Positions 1 through 8,255 are shown, counted from the stretch's first letter. The stretch: DNA of 64,000 nucleotides from Streptomyces himalayensis subsp. himalayensis (GCF_013778455.1 NZ_JACEHE010000002.1:186001-250000), one strand, 5' to 3'. Program-made: numbers and translations. The notes: generated by a model from the sequence alone, not told the origin.

Positions 1-817
1 TGCCGCCCAGGGCCTGCCAGTCAGAGCCGTTGGACCACTCCACCTTCAGCCGGCTCTTCTCACCGCTGCCCTCGCCGTCCGCGTGGAAGAACACCAGCGG
101 GTCCACCGTCAGCGTGCGCTCGGTGCCGTTGGTCACGCGCAGGGTGAAGTCGACGGTGGTCCCCGCGACGACCTTCGACGGCAGCCCTACCGCGAGCGAG
201 GTCAGCCCGTCCTCGCGGACACACTCCTTGGCGGCGGCGAGCGCCTTTTCGGCGGCCTCCTTGGCCTCGAGGGCCTTCTCGGGGGCGTCCTGGACCAGGC
301 TGTACTTGCGGAACGCCTCCACCCTGGCGTCGTCCAGCGCGGTGCGGGCCTCCTTGGCCTCGGCTTCGGCCTCCTTCTCGGCCGTGACCGCCTTCTCCAG
401 ATCGGCTTCGGCGGCTTCCAGGGCCTCCTGCGCCGCGGCCTTCTCGGCGTCGCTCTCGGCCGTTTCGACCTTGGCCTTGGCGTCGGCGACGGCCTCCTCG
501 GCAGCGGCAACGGCGTCGGCCGCTTCCTTGGCCGCCTTGTCCGCCGCGATCGTGGCCGCCTTGAGCGGGTGCTCGTCGGAGTCCAGGGCGGCCAGGGTGG
601 CCTCGAGCTCCTTCTGCCCCTCCTCCTTGGCGATGACGGCTTCCTCGTATGCCTTCTTCGCGTCGGCGGCAGCCTTTTCCAGCTCCGCGTACGTCGGCTG
701 GTTCTGTGTCTGTGCCGCGGACGGCCCGACGGCGAGTGCGGGAGTAGCGCTGAACAGCACGACGGGCGTGGCTGCCGCGACCGCGACGGCCACAGCGAGG
801 GAACGGCGAAGCTTCAC
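1..817 (-). CDS. Secreted coiled-coil surface protein, 3' end outside window
   Basis: The frame starts at GTG 817 on the minus strand with GGAAAGG about 8 nt upstream and runs off the left edge, so about 272 N-terminal residues are visible. A Sec signal peptide (MKLRRSLAVAV, then a hydrophobic stretch ending in TPALA) is followed by about 150 residues of Ala/Glu/Lys heptad-like sequence (AEKAAAQEALEAAEADLEKA and similar) that should form a long coiled coil, then a Ser/Thr/Gly-containing, probably beta-rich, domain (VGLPSKVVAGTTVDFTLRVT) like those of Streptomyces cell-wall proteins. The C-terminus, which could carry a sortase motif or membrane anchor, is not in the window. No enzymatic motif is visible. 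Function is unknown; a cell-surface or spacer role is inference. Confidence 0.85.
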   Translation of the reverse strand, partial: MKLRRSLAVAVAVAAATPVVLFSATPALAVGPSAAQTQNQPTYAELEKAAADAKKAYEEAVIAKEEGQKELEATLAALDSDEHPLKAATIAADKAAKEAADAVAAAEEAVADAKAKVETAESDAEKAAAQEALEAAEADLEKAVTAEKEAEAEAKEARTALDDARVEAFRKYSLVQDAPEKALEAKEAAEKALAAAKECVREDGLTSLAVGLPSKVVAGTTVDFTLRVTNGTERTLTVDPLVFFHADGEGSGEKSRLKVEWSNGSDWQALGG

Positions 818-1225
818 TGGGGGACCTTTCCTAATGAGAGAGAAAGGAGAACGGCCACCGAAAAGCGTGCGGCGGCCTGAACGGCGATGAGTGTATAGCT
901 CAAGTAAAGGAGCCGTTCAGCGCCTCTTCGGCTCCACCGTTTACCCCCGGAGGCGTCACAGGAATAAATCGGACGGACAAGGATCGTTGCTCACGACGTC
1001 CGTACTTTTTCTGTGACTCATGTCACCTCACTGCCGTCGGCGGCGGTCGTCGCCGGTGGTCAGACCGTACGACGCCGCTCATTGCAGCGACTCATTGCAG
1101 CGGCCGGTTGAGCTCACCCCCGCTCGCATAACCACATCACCCCACCACGTCAAGTCCCGTTTTTTTGGGGCATGACGGTCATCTTCCGATCCTGTCTGCT
1201 GACCTCAGGGCCGCATCAAAAGGGT
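818..1225. other. Intergenic region between divergent genes
   Basis: About 480 bases separate the surface protein from the CPBP protease. I see no credible gene. The stretch is less GC-rich than its surroundings and must hold both promoters. A 12-bp sequence CTCATTGCAGCG occurs twice, 13 bp apart (1078 and 1091). A run of seven T flanked by CCC and GGGG lies near 1158. Confidence 0.6.
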
Positions 1226-1270
1226 GCAGTCCTCAGTCAGGCCCTTGAGGGCGCAGTCCTCAGTCAGGCC
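1226..1270. repeat. 18-bp perfect direct repeat, 27-bp period
   Basis: The sequence GCAGTCCTCAGTCAGGCC occurs at 1226-1243 and again at 1253-1270, ending 26 nt before the likely start codon of the CPBP protease. Two tandem copies this close to a start suggest an operator pair or a recent slippage duplication in the 5' untranslated region. Confidence 0.8.
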
Positions 1271-1296
1271 TTAGAGATCGAGTCGAGGTGGATTCC

Positions 1297-2337
1297 ATGA
1301 GCACTCTCAACCATGCACCGGTAATAGAAGCGCCCCGTGATGTCGGCCAAGCACCCCCACCGAAATCACGCGTGATCGCCGCATCGGCCGGAACGCCCTA
1401 TCACCGGTTGGCGCGGACCGACCTGCACCGCTGGTGGCGTCCGCTGGTGGCCACGCTTGTCGCCGTGGTCGTCTGGTTTCTGCTCCAGCTCAACGTGGGA
1501 ATCGGCCTGGGCGTGGCGGCTGGGCTGACCGGGGTCGAGCCGGGCACGGGCGGCCTGATCTTCGCCGATCCCCTCTGGGACAACGCTGCTCTGCTGCTCA
1601 CACTCGCGCTCCTGATCCCGGGGGTGCTGATCGCGGCGCGCCTGGTGCAACGCCGACCAGCCGGATCCCTGTCCTCGGTGACCGGTCGGCTGCGCTGGCG
1701 TTGGCTGCTGGTCTGCATGGTGGCGGCCGTGGGCGCGGTGGTGCTCCTGTTCAACCTGATAGCGGTCTTCACCGCCGCGTCCGGGGACGTGCCCTGGGAG
1801 GGGATGTTCGCCTTGCCGGCCGGCGTCTGGGCGGACTGGCCGACGTTCCTGACCGCCGCCGCGGTGCTCGTGTTGCTGGTGCCCTTCCAGGCCGCCGCAG
1901 AGGAGTACGTCTTCCGAGGCTGGATCCCGCAGGTCTTCGGCTGCTATCTGCGCACCCCTTGGGTCGGGATCGTCGTCGGAGGTGCGCTGTTCGCCCTGGC
2001 CCACGGGCTCGGCACGCCATGGGGCTTCGCGGAGCTGTTCCTGTTCAGCCTCGTCCTGGGCGTGCTGGTGATCCGTACCGGTGGCCTGGAGGCGGCCATC
2101 GCCCTCCATGTGGTCAACAACCTCTTCTTCTTCCTCCTCGCCGCCACCTACGCGGACGGACTCGGCGATGCCGGCGCCGGCGCCGCGGTCGCCCCCTGGC
2201 CTGTGCTGGCGGCCGGAGCCATCGTGTGGCCGCTGTACGGGTGGGTGATCCTGCGCTTGGCCCCCCGGTTCCGTATCGCAGGCACCGCCCCCGAATCCCC
2301 TCGCCGACTGGTGGAGGCGGAGGCCATCGCGGGGTGA
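1297..2337 (+). CDS. CPBP family intramembrane metalloprotease
   Basis: A 346-residue polytopic membrane protein of the CPBP (CAAX prenyl protease 2/Abi) family. The family signature is present in order: EEYVFRGW at about residues 202-209 (catalytic Glu pair and Arg), FALAHG about 30 residues later, and HVVNN, which supplies a metal-ligand His. About eight hydrophobic segments are visible. I chose ATG 1297 over the in-frame GTG 1288 because GAGGTGG at 1285-1291 is correctly spaced for it. Known members are membrane proteases or bacteriocin self-immunity proteins; the substrate here is unknown. The gene is monocistronic, closed by a strong hairpin at 2363. Confidence 0.88.
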   Translation: MSTLNHAPVIEAPRDVGQAPPPKSRVIAASAGTPYHRLARTDLHRWWRPLVATLVAVVVWFLLQLNVGIGLGVAAGLTGVEPGTGGLIFADPLWDNAALLLTLALLIPGVLIAARLVQRRPAGSLSSVTGRLRWRWLLVCMVAAVGAVVLLFNLIAVFTAASGDVPWEGMFALPAGVWADWPTFLTAAAVLVLLVPFQAAAEEYVFRGWIPQVFGCYLRTPWVGIVVGGALFALAHGLGTPWGFAELFLFSLVLGVLVIRTGGLEAAIALHVVNNLFFFLLAATYADGLGDAGAGAAVAPWPVLAAGAIVWPLYGWVILRLAPRFRIAGTAPESPRRLVEAEAIAG

Positions 2338-2362
2338 AAGGCGTACGCAAAGGGATATGTCT

Positions 2363-2406
2363 CGCCGGAGGGCCTGGTGCAAGAGTTTGCACCAGGCCCT
2401 CCGGCG
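2363..2406 (+). terminator. Perfect 20-bp stem terminator hairpin
   Basis: A perfect 20-bp inverted repeat with a 4-nt loop (GAGT) begins 26 nt after the CPBP stop codon. There is no U-tract, as is usual for Streptomyces terminators. It probably ends the CPBP transcript and insulates the sulfatase unit. Confidence 0.85.
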
Positions 2407-2534
2407 TGCGTGCAACGGTGGTCAATCGCCTGAGGCCCGGTCGCTGAGGTGTCCGGTCGCTGACCCGCTACTAAAGCGGTGCCGGGGAAGGTTCAGGGGA
2501 CCGCTCAGCCCGCGTTCAGCCTGTGGACGCCCCC

Positions 2535-2562
2535 TTGACGCTCGGAGTGTGGCGCTGGCACT
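2535..2562 (+). promoter_or_regulatory. Putative promoter of leader peptide and sulfatase
   Basis: TTGACG at 2535-2540 matches a vegetative -35 element; about 16 nt further lies GGCACT, a weak -10. The predicted start of transcription falls at or just before ATG 2572, so the leader peptide would be translated from a leaderless mRNA, consistent with the absence of a ribosome-binding site there. Confidence 0.45.
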
Positions 2563-2571
2563 GTCGCGATC

Positions 2572-2667
2572 ATGAAGGCTTCTGCTGATCACCTTTGCGC
2601 ATCCATCGCGCTGGTGGAGCGGCGCCATGTCGATCTGTGCCGGCAGTCCAGCGCCATCTGTCGCTGA
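2572..2667 (+). CDS. Sulfur-metabolism leader peptide (31 aa)
   Basis: A 31-codon ORF, ATG 2572 to TGA 2667, encodes a peptide with RRHVDLCR followed by SSAICR at its C-terminus. The RRHVDLCR...CR pattern is the hallmark of short peptides that I recall being annotated as putative leader peptides in front of sulfate, cysteine and methionine genes in Streptomyces. Three Cys codons (residues 9, 23 and 30) could sense charged cysteinyl-tRNA by ribosome stalling. The next gene downstream is a sulfatase, which fits. There is no Shine-Dalgarno sequence, so translation is probably leaderless. The identification rests on motif and context; the regulatory mechanism is inference. Confidence 0.85.
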   Translation: MKASADHLCASIALVERRHVDLCRQSSAICR

Positions 2668-2790
2668 TCCCACGGGTCGCCCTTCTTCTCTCTCTTTCTT
2701 TTTCCTTCTCCCTTCATCGCGCTCTCGCGCGCCTTCTCCCTGCACTCCCGCGCGTGCACCACCTTGGTTCCGCGCGCGCTCCTCCTTGGC
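2668..2790 (+). promoter_or_regulatory. Pyrimidine-rich leader, possible Rho/attenuation region
   Basis: Between the leader-peptide stop and the sulfatase the + strand contains a long C/U tract (2682-2720 holds only a few purines) and stays G-poor to about 2760. Such RNA is a good Rho loading site. If the leader ribosome completes translation, Rho could load and stop transcription; if it stalls at Cys codons, the tract could be shielded. This is inference; I see no strong competing hairpins. Confidence 0.4.
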
Positions 2791-2804
2791 CCTAAGGAAG
2801 ACGT

Positions 2805-4349
2805 ATGCCACGCATGTCCGATGACTCCTCTGTGCCCTCCGAGCCCACACCAAGCGACGACTCCCGTGACCGCATCTCCCGGCGGCTGTTCGGCGGGCTG
2901 ATCGGCGGCGGCGCCCTGACAGCGGTGGCGGGGCCCACTGCCGCCGCGTCAGACGCGACCACATCAGGCACGAACGCATCAGGCACGAACGCATCAGCCA
3001 CGAACACGTCCGGCACGACCGCCGCGGACAGAACCGTGGAGAAGCCCTTCCGTTCTCGCCCCGGCGCCCGTAGCGGCCGGCGTCCGAACCTGCTCGTCAT
3101 CCTCGGCGACGACCTCGGCTGGGCCGACCTGTCGTCCTACGGCGCACCGCACATCAAGACACCCAACCTGGACCGCCTCGCCCGCGAGGGCGTCCGCTTC
3201 ACCGACGCGTACTCCGGTTCGGCGACCTGCTCTCCGACCCGGTTCAGCCTGTACACCGGCCGGTATCCGGGCCGTACGAAGGGCGGGCTCGCCGAACCCG
3301 TCGGCGACAGGAGCCAGGGGCTCGACCCCAATCACCCCACGCTTGCCTCCCTGTTGAAGGGCGTGGGCTATTCGACAGCGCTCATCGGCAAGTGGCACTG
3401 CGGCTGGCTGCCCGACTACAGCCCCACCAAGTCCGGTTGGGACGAGTTCTTCGGCAACTTCGGTGGCGTACTGGAGTACTTCTCCAAGCTCGGCCAGCTC
3501 GGCGAGTACGACCTCTACGAGGGCGACGCGACCTACCAGGACCTGCGCTACTACACGACGGTGCTGACCGAGCGGGCCGTCGAGTACGTCAGCCGGGACC
3601 ACGACAAGCCCTGGCTGCTCAACCTCAACTTCACCACCCCGCACTGGCCCTGGCTCGCCGAGGACGACGCGGAGACCGGGGCCGAGATCGCCGCGAAAGT
3701 GCGCGCGGCGAGCAACCAGGGGCAGGTCCTCAGCGCGCTGCTCCACAACGACGGCGGTTCGGTCGAGAAGTACACGGAGATGGTCGAGAGCCTCGATGCC
3801 GCGGTCGGCGACGTGCTGGCGGCGCTGCGGCGTTCCGGGCAGGAGGACGACACGCTGGTGTTGTTCGCCAGCGACAACGGAGGCGAGCGCTTCTCCTACA
3901 ACTGGCCGCTCAGCGGGAACAAGTCCCAGCTGCTGGAGGGCGGCATCCGTGTGCCGACCATCCTGCGCTGGCCGGCCCGGATCGACGGGCACCAGGTCAG
4001 CCACGAGCCCGCCTTCTCCCCCGACTGGACCGCCACCCTTCTGGAGCTGGGCGGCGCCCGGCCCGACCCGGCGTATCCGCTGGACGGCACCAGCCTCGCC
4101 GGCTACCTGCTGCGCGGCGAGGAGGTGCCCGAACGCGACCTGTTCTGGCGCGTACGGGCCAACAGGGCGCTGCGGCGTGGCGACTGGAAGTACTACCGGG
4201 ACGCCGCGGGCAAGGACCATCTGTACAACCTCGCCCAGGACTCCCGTGAGCAGGCCGATCTGGCCCCCGACCGGCCGGAGCTGCTCGCGGAGCTCAAGGG
4301 TGCCTGGGAGAAGACGGCTGCGGAGTTGCTTCCGTATCCGACTGCCTGA
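2805..4349 (+). CDS. Tat-exported Cys-type sulfatase
   Basis: A 514-residue sulfatase that hydrolyses sulfate esters, probably outside the cell. The N-terminus carries a twin-arginine signal (SRRLFGGLIGGG, Arg 26-27), then a low-complexity Thr/Ser/Asn linker with repeated SGTNA units. The metal-binding pair Asp102-Asp103 lies in LVILGDDLGW, and Cys142 in CSPTR is the residue converted to formylglycine by the maturase. GKWH supplies further active-site residues and LFASDNGG a further metal site. ATG 2805 follows AAGGAAG by 4 nt. Placement behind a Cys-rich leader peptide suggests induction under sulfur limitation for scavenging organic sulfate. The exact substrate cannot be told; arylsulfatase is the default. 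Confidence 0.92.
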   Translation: MPRMSDDSSVPSEPTPSDDSRDRISRRLFGGLIGGGALTAVAGPTAAASDATTSGTNASGTNASATNTSGTTAADRTVEKPFRSRPGARSGRRPNLLVILGDDLGWADLSSYGAPHIKTPNLDRLAREGVRFTDAYSGSATCSPTRFSLYTGRYPGRTKGGLAEPVGDRSQGLDPNHPTLASLLKGVGYSTALIGKWHCGWLPDYSPTKSGWDEFFGNFGGVLEYFSKLGQLGEYDLYEGDATYQDLRYYTTVLTERAVEYVSRDHDKPWLLNLNFTTPHWPWLAEDDAETGAEIAAKVRAASNQGQVLSALLHNDGGSVEKYTEMVESLDAAVGDVLAALRRSGQEDDTLVLFASDNGGERFSYNWPLSGNKSQLLEGGIRVPTILRWPARIDGHQVSHEPAFSPDWTATLLELGGARPDPAYPLDGTSLAGYLLRGEEVPERDLFWRVRANRALRRGDWKYYRDAAGKDHLYNLAQDSREQADLAPDRPELLAELKGAWEKTAAELLPYPTA

Positions 4350-4461
4350 CGACTACGTCGGCTGGCGTACGTTCGCGTGGACCCAGTCCAGCTTCCGTAT
4401 CCGGCTGCTGACGACGTTTTCTGCTCGGCTTCTGCTTGGCCTTGTTCTGCTCGGCCTCCAC

Positions 4462-4496
4462 GGGACCGGTCAGCTGTCTGATATCTGACCGGTCCC
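4462..4496. terminator. Bidirectional hairpin terminator
   Basis: A perfect 12-bp stem (GGGACCGGTCAG with its complement) around an 11-nt loop lies between the converging sulfatase and VOC genes and can serve both. A short imperfect duplication of the sulfatase 3' end (TTCCGTATCCG at about 4329 and 4391) lies just before it. Confidence 0.8.
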
Positions 4497-4520
4497 ATGC
4501 ATCGGTGTATCGCTCTGGGA

Positions 4521-4895
4521 TCACGAAGGTTCCTCGATGACGGACAGCACGTTCCCGGCAGGGTCGGTGAACCACGCGATCACCGGGCCATCGCCGCGGA
4601 AGACGCCCTTCTCGTCCGTCTCGATATGGTCGTAGCGCTCGAACTTCACACCCCTTCTGCTCAGTTCGTCGACCGCCGCGTCGATGTCGTCCACGGGGAA
4701 GTTGAGGATCGTGTACGTCGCCGGCGTGTGGTCCGGCTTGGGGTAGACCAGGATGTCCCGGTCACCCGCGATGTGCAGGGTCAGCAGATCGTTCTCCTTC
4801 GACACCCTGAGTCCGAGCGTCTCGCCGTAGAACTTCCTGGCCGCGTCGATGTCGTCCACCGAGAAACCGCTGTACGCCTTCGTCGTGCCGAACAT
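4521..4895 (-). CDS. VOC family protein (glyoxalase/bleomycin-resistance fold)
   Basis: A 124-residue protein consisting of one vicinal-oxygen-chelate domain. Both beta-alpha-beta-beta-beta modules are visible: AYSGFSVDDIDAARKFYGET at the start, and TILNFPVDDIDAAVDELSRRG, then VIAWFTDPAGNVLSVIEE at the end. The DPAGN(V)LSV ending is typical. ATG 4895 is preceded by GGAGG at ideal spacing. The family includes dioxygenases, glyoxalases and antibiotic-binding proteins, so the specific function is open. It is divergent from the S9 peptidase. Confidence 0.85.
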   Translation of the reverse strand: MFGTTKAYSGFSVDDIDAARKFYGETLGLRVSKENDLLTLHIAGDRDILVYPKPDHTPATYTILNFPVDDIDAAVDELSRRGVKFERYDHIETDEKGVFRGDGPVIAWFTDPAGNVLSVIEEPS

Positions 4896-5019
4896 GATCG
4901 CCTCCGGGCGGGTCGCTGCTTGTCCCCCACTGCCGCTTGTCCCCCACTTGTGGAGATCGGCACTTGTGCAGACTGGTCGGCGGCATGGAACTCATCGCCC
5001 GGCATCCCTCGCCCGGGCG

Positions 5020-5042
5020 TTGTCCACAGAAAGTTATCCACA
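5020..5042 (+). promoter_or_regulatory. Tandem DnaA boxes
   Basis: TTGTCCACA (5020-5028) and TTATCCACA (5034-5042) lie in the same orientation 14 bp apart. The first is the Streptomyces consensus DnaA box and the second the classical E. coli box. They sit in the promoter region of the S9 peptidase gene, between divergent genes. No replication gene is nearby, so regulation by DnaA or DnaA titration is more likely than an origin. Confidence 0.7.
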
Positions 5043-5093
5043 GGCTGAGGAGCCCGTCGGCGCATTGTCGGCACGTCCAGGCACTATGGGGCC

Positions 5094-6962
5094 ATGACTG
5101 AGACCAACGGGGCCACCCCGGACAGCACGGTTGTCCCGCGCGATGCGGCCGCCGTCCCACGTGTCGCGACCGCACCCGACGGCGCGGAGATGCCCGACTG
5201 GGAGAAGCGCTTCCGTGCGCCGAGAGTGTCCCTGCCGGACTGGGCACAGGACGCACCGGAGCGGTCGCTGTTCGTGTCGAACGCGTCGGGGACGTACGAG
5301 CTGTATGCGTGGGACCGGGCCACGGGCGAACAGCGCCAGGTCACCGACCGGCCGAACGGCACCACGGACGGCGTGCTCTCACCGGACGGCGAGTGGATCT
5401 GGTGGTTCGACGACACGGACGGCGACGAGTTCGGCGTCTGGAAGCGGCAGCCCTTTCACGGTGGCCTCGACGAAGCCGCGGTGCCGGGCCTCAAGGCGTC
5501 GTATCCGGCAGGCCTGGCCATCGGCCGGGACGGGCGCACGGTGGTCGTCGGCCGTTCGACCGACGAGGAGGGCTCGACGATCCATGTCGTACTGGGGGCG
5601 GGCGGGCCGTCCGAGGTCTATCGGCACCCCGAGTCGGCGGGCGTCGGAGACCTCTCCCACGACGGCTCGCTGATCGCGATCGAGCACACCGAGCACGGCG
5701 ACGCCATGCACTCCGCGATCCGGGTGCTCCAGCCGCACGGCTCGGTGGTCGCCGAGCTGGACGACACCAAGGGCGGCACGGTCGAGCTCGGCCTTGAGGT
5801 GCTCGGGTTCGCACCGGTCGACGGGGACACGCGGCTGCTCGTCGGGCATCAGCGGCGCGGGCGCTGGGAGCCGATGGTGTGGGACGTCGACTCGGGAGAG
5901 GAGACGGATCTGGCGTTGGAGCTGCCCGGCGACGTCTCGGCGGAGTGGTATCCGGACGGATCGGCGCTCCTGATCGCGCACAGCTTCGAGGCACGCAGCG
6001 AGCTGTGGCGCTTCGAGCCGGCCACGCGCGCGCTGGTCCGTCTGGACACGCCCGCAGGTTCGGTGTCCGGAGCGACGGCCCGGCCCGACGGCAGCGTCGA
6101 GTTCCTGTGGTCGTCCGCGGCCGAGCCCCCGGTGGTCCGGTCGACGGCCGGCGGTGTGGTGCTGGACCCGCCCGGCATGAAGTCCCCGGGTTCGGTGCCC
6201 GTCGAGGACGTGTGGGTGGAGGGCCCGGGGGGCCGTATTCACGCCCTCGTCCAGAAGCCCGCCGGTGCGACCGGCCCGCTTCCCACCGTGTTCGAGATCC
6301 ACGGCGGCCCGACCTGGCACGACAGCGACTCCTTCGCGGCGGGCCCTGCGGCCTGGGTGGATCACGGCTATGCGGTGGTCCGGGTGAACTACCGCGGCTC
6401 GACGGGGTACGGGCGGGAGTGGACGGACGCGCTCAAGCACCGGGTGGGCCTGATCGAGCTCGAGGACATCGCGGCCGTCCGGGAGTGGGCGGTGGCGTCC
6501 GGACTCGCGGACCCGGCGAAGCTCGTGCTCGCCGGCGGTTCGTGGGGCGGCTATCTGACCCTGCTGGGCCTCGGCACCCAGCCCGATGCCTGGGCGATAG
6601 GGCTGGCGGCGGTCCCGGTCGCGGACTACGTCACGGCGTACCACGACGAGATGGAGGCCCTGAAGGCGATGGACCGCACCCTTCTGGGTGGTACGCCGGA
6701 GGAGGTGCCGGAACGCTTCGAGGCGTCGTCCCCGCTGACGTATGTGGACGCGGTGAAGGCGCCCGTGTACATCTCGGCCGGCGTCAACGACCCGCGCTGC
6801 CCGATCCGCCAGATCGACAACTATGTGGACCGGCTCGCGTCCCGTAGTGCGGTCCACGAGGTCTATCGCTACGACGCGGGGCACGGGTCGCTGGTGGTGG
6901 ACGAGCGGATCAAGCAGGTGCGGCTCGAGCTGGACTTCGCGGAGCGGCACCTGAACCGGTGA
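5094..6962 (+). CDS. S9 family peptidase (prolyl oligopeptidase type)
   Basis: A 622-residue cytosolic serine peptidase. The N-terminal two thirds form a beta-propeller (SNASGTYELYAWD, LSPDGEWIWWFDDTDGDE and similar WD-like blades), which in this family gates access to the active site. The C-terminal alpha/beta-hydrolase domain has the oxyanion motif HGGPTWHD, nucleophile Ser483 in GGSWGG, Asp566 in VNDPRC and His597 in DAGHGS, so the triad is complete. No signal peptide is seen. Start ATG 5094 has only a weak ribosome-binding site. The substrate is likely oligopeptides; acylaminoacyl-peptidase activity is also possible. Confidence 0.92.
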   Translation: MTETNGATPDSTVVPRDAAAVPRVATAPDGAEMPDWEKRFRAPRVSLPDWAQDAPERSLFVSNASGTYELYAWDRATGEQRQVTDRPNGTTDGVLSPDGEWIWWFDDTDGDEFGVWKRQPFHGGLDEAAVPGLKASYPAGLAIGRDGRTVVVGRSTDEEGSTIHVVLGAGGPSEVYRHPESAGVGDLSHDGSLIAIEHTEHGDAMHSAIRVLQPHGSVVAELDDTKGGTVELGLEVLGFAPVDGDTRLLVGHQRRGRWEPMVWDVDSGEETDLALELPGDVSAEWYPDGSALLIAHSFEARSELWRFEPATRALVRLDTPAGSVSGATARPDGSVEFLWSSAAEPPVVRSTAGGVVLDPPGMKSPGSVPVEDVWVEGPGGRIHALVQKPAGATGPLPTVFEIHGGPTWHDSDSFAAGPAAWVDHGYAVVRVNYRGSTGYGREWTDALKHRVGLIELEDIAAVREWAVASGLADPAKLVLAGGSWGGYLTLLGLGTQPDAWAIGLAAVPVADYVTAYHDEMEALKAMDRTLLGGTPEEVPERFEASSPLTYVDAVKAPVYISAGVNDPRCPIRQIDNYVDRLASRSAVHEVYRYDAGHGSLVVDERIKQVRLELDFAERHLNR

Positions 6963-7035
6963 TGCGACCGTGACGCCCGACGGCTGATGCGACCGTGACG
7001 CGCGACGGCTGATGCATCCGTGACGCCCGACGGCT
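6961..7035. repeat. Three tandem 25-bp repeats at 3' end of S9 peptidase
   Basis: The unit GATGCGACCGTGACGCCCGA + CGGCT occurs at 6961, 6986 and 7011 with one or two differences per copy; a degenerate fourth follows. The first copy overlaps the peptidase stop codon. It reads like replication slippage in a short intergenic region. Confidence 0.85.
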
Positions 7036-7116
7036 GAGGGGCTGCGCGCGACGGTGACGCGGAACGGTGGGCACCCCCACGCCGGGCCATCGGCGTGGCC
7101 CCCGTACCGTGGAGGT

Positions 7117-7992
7117 GTGTACCGGTTTCTGCTGACCCCTCGCTGGTGGGGGATCAACGTCTTCGTCCTGCTGGCCATCCCCTTCTGCATCTTCATGGGG
7201 TCGTGGCAGCTGGGCCGGTTCGAGGACCGTGTGCAGGACCACCGGTCCGCCTCCGAGCAGTCCACTCAGGACAAGCAGGCCGCGGCCCGGCCGCTCGACT
7301 CGCTCCTGCCCGTCGACAAGGAGACGTCGGGCGACCGCGCCACGGCGACCGGCCGGTACGGCAAGCAGCTCCTCGTACCGGACCGGGAGCTGGACGGCAA
7401 GCGCGGTTTCTACGTGGTGACGATGCTGCGCACGGACAGCGGCAAGGCCCTGCCCGTCGTACGTGGGTGGCTGCCCGGCGATGCGTCCGCCGCGAAGGCG
7501 CCGGCGGCGCCCGCCGGCGAGGTCACCGTGACCGGCGCCCTGCAGGCCTCGGAGAACGCCGACTCCAACGGCGTGAACGCGGCCGGCGGGCTGCCTGCCG
7601 GACAGCTCGGCATGATCAGCGCCGCGTCGCTGGTGAACCTGGTGCCGTACGACGTCTACGACGCGTGGATCACCCTCGACAAGGCCGACGCCGGTATGAA
7701 GGTGGTGCCCGCCGTGGAGCCGCAGGGCAGCGGGCTCGACCTCAAGGCGTTCCAGAACCTCGGCTACACCGGGGAGTGGTTCGTCTTCGGGGGGTTCGTC
7801 GTCTTCATGTGGTTCCGGCTGCTGCGCCGGGAGGCGGAGTTCGCCAGGGACGCCGCCCTCGGGCTGGACCCCGAGGGCAACGAGCTGAACCCCAAGGACG
7901 AGGACAAGGGCCCGAACGCCGATCAGAACCCGGACGGCAGCGACACCGCTGACGCGAACCCCACCGGGGCGGGCCGGGTTCCCACCGCCTGA
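7117..7992 (+). CDS. SURF1 family cytochrome oxidase assembly protein
   Basis: A 291-residue protein of the SURF1 family, which assists heme a insertion/assembly of aa3-type cytochrome c oxidase. The two family hallmarks are an N-terminal transmembrane helix (RWWGINVFVLLAIPFCIFMG) leading into GSWQLGRFEDR, and a C-terminal helix (WFVFGGFVVFMWFRLLRR), with the extracytoplasmic domain (VPDRELDGKRGFYVVT, VVRGWLPG) between them. I prefer GTG 7117 by family alignment; TACCGT at 7105-7110 places transcription start on it, a leaderless arrangement. An in-frame GTG at 7054 is the alternative. The last dozen codons are part of the GC-rich minisatellite that follows. Confidence 0.85.
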   Translation: MYRFLLTPRWWGINVFVLLAIPFCIFMGSWQLGRFEDRVQDHRSASEQSTQDKQAAARPLDSLLPVDKETSGDRATATGRYGKQLLVPDRELDGKRGFYVVTMLRTDSGKALPVVRGWLPGDASAAKAPAAPAGEVTVTGALQASENADSNGVNAAGGLPAGQLGMISAASLVNLVPYDVYDAWITLDKADAGMKVVPAVEPQGSGLDLKAFQNLGYTGEWFVFGGFVVFMWFRLLRREAEFARDAALGLDPEGNELNPKDEDKGPNADQNPDGSDTADANPTGAGRVPTA

Positions 7993-8150
7993 ACGCGGAC
8001 CCCACCGGGGCGGGCCGGGTCCCCCACCACCTGAACCCGGACCCCCACCACCTGAACGCGGACCCCCACCGGAACGAGCCGGACCCCCACCGGGGCGGGC
8101 CGGGTCCCCCACCACCTGAACCCGGACACCCACCGGGGCGGGCCGCGGTA
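7952..8150. repeat. GC-rich minisatellite overlapping SURF1 3' end
   Basis: Imperfect copies of a unit containing CCCCACCGGGGCGGGCCGGG and CCCACCACCTGAAC recur with a basic period of about 41 bp, plus partial units. The first copy is translated as the last residues of SURF1; the rest lies between converging genes. No other function is visible. Confidence 0.85.
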
Positions 8151-8255
8151 CCACTGCCTGAAAGCGTCAGCAGTGTTTGGCCAGCCCCGGCCTCTCCTCC
8201 CCCACCCGAGGTATGTGGCGAGGCTTGTGGCGACCGCTCCGTCCGACGGCCGGTC

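Noticed and set aside
2627..2824. A 65-codon ORF starting inside the leader-peptide region
   Set aside because: It is in another frame from the leader peptide, overlaps the sulfatase start and is only Ser/Pro/Arg low-complexity sequence from the C/U tract.
5020..5042. A plasmid or chromosomal replication origin
   Set aside because: Only two DnaA boxes are present, with no AT-rich unwinding region and no dnaA, dnaN or rep gene nearby.
5379..7265. Long minus-strand open frame opposite the S9 peptidase
   Set aside because: The + strand encodes a complete S9 peptidase with an intact catalytic triad; the opposite frame is a GC-bias shadow.
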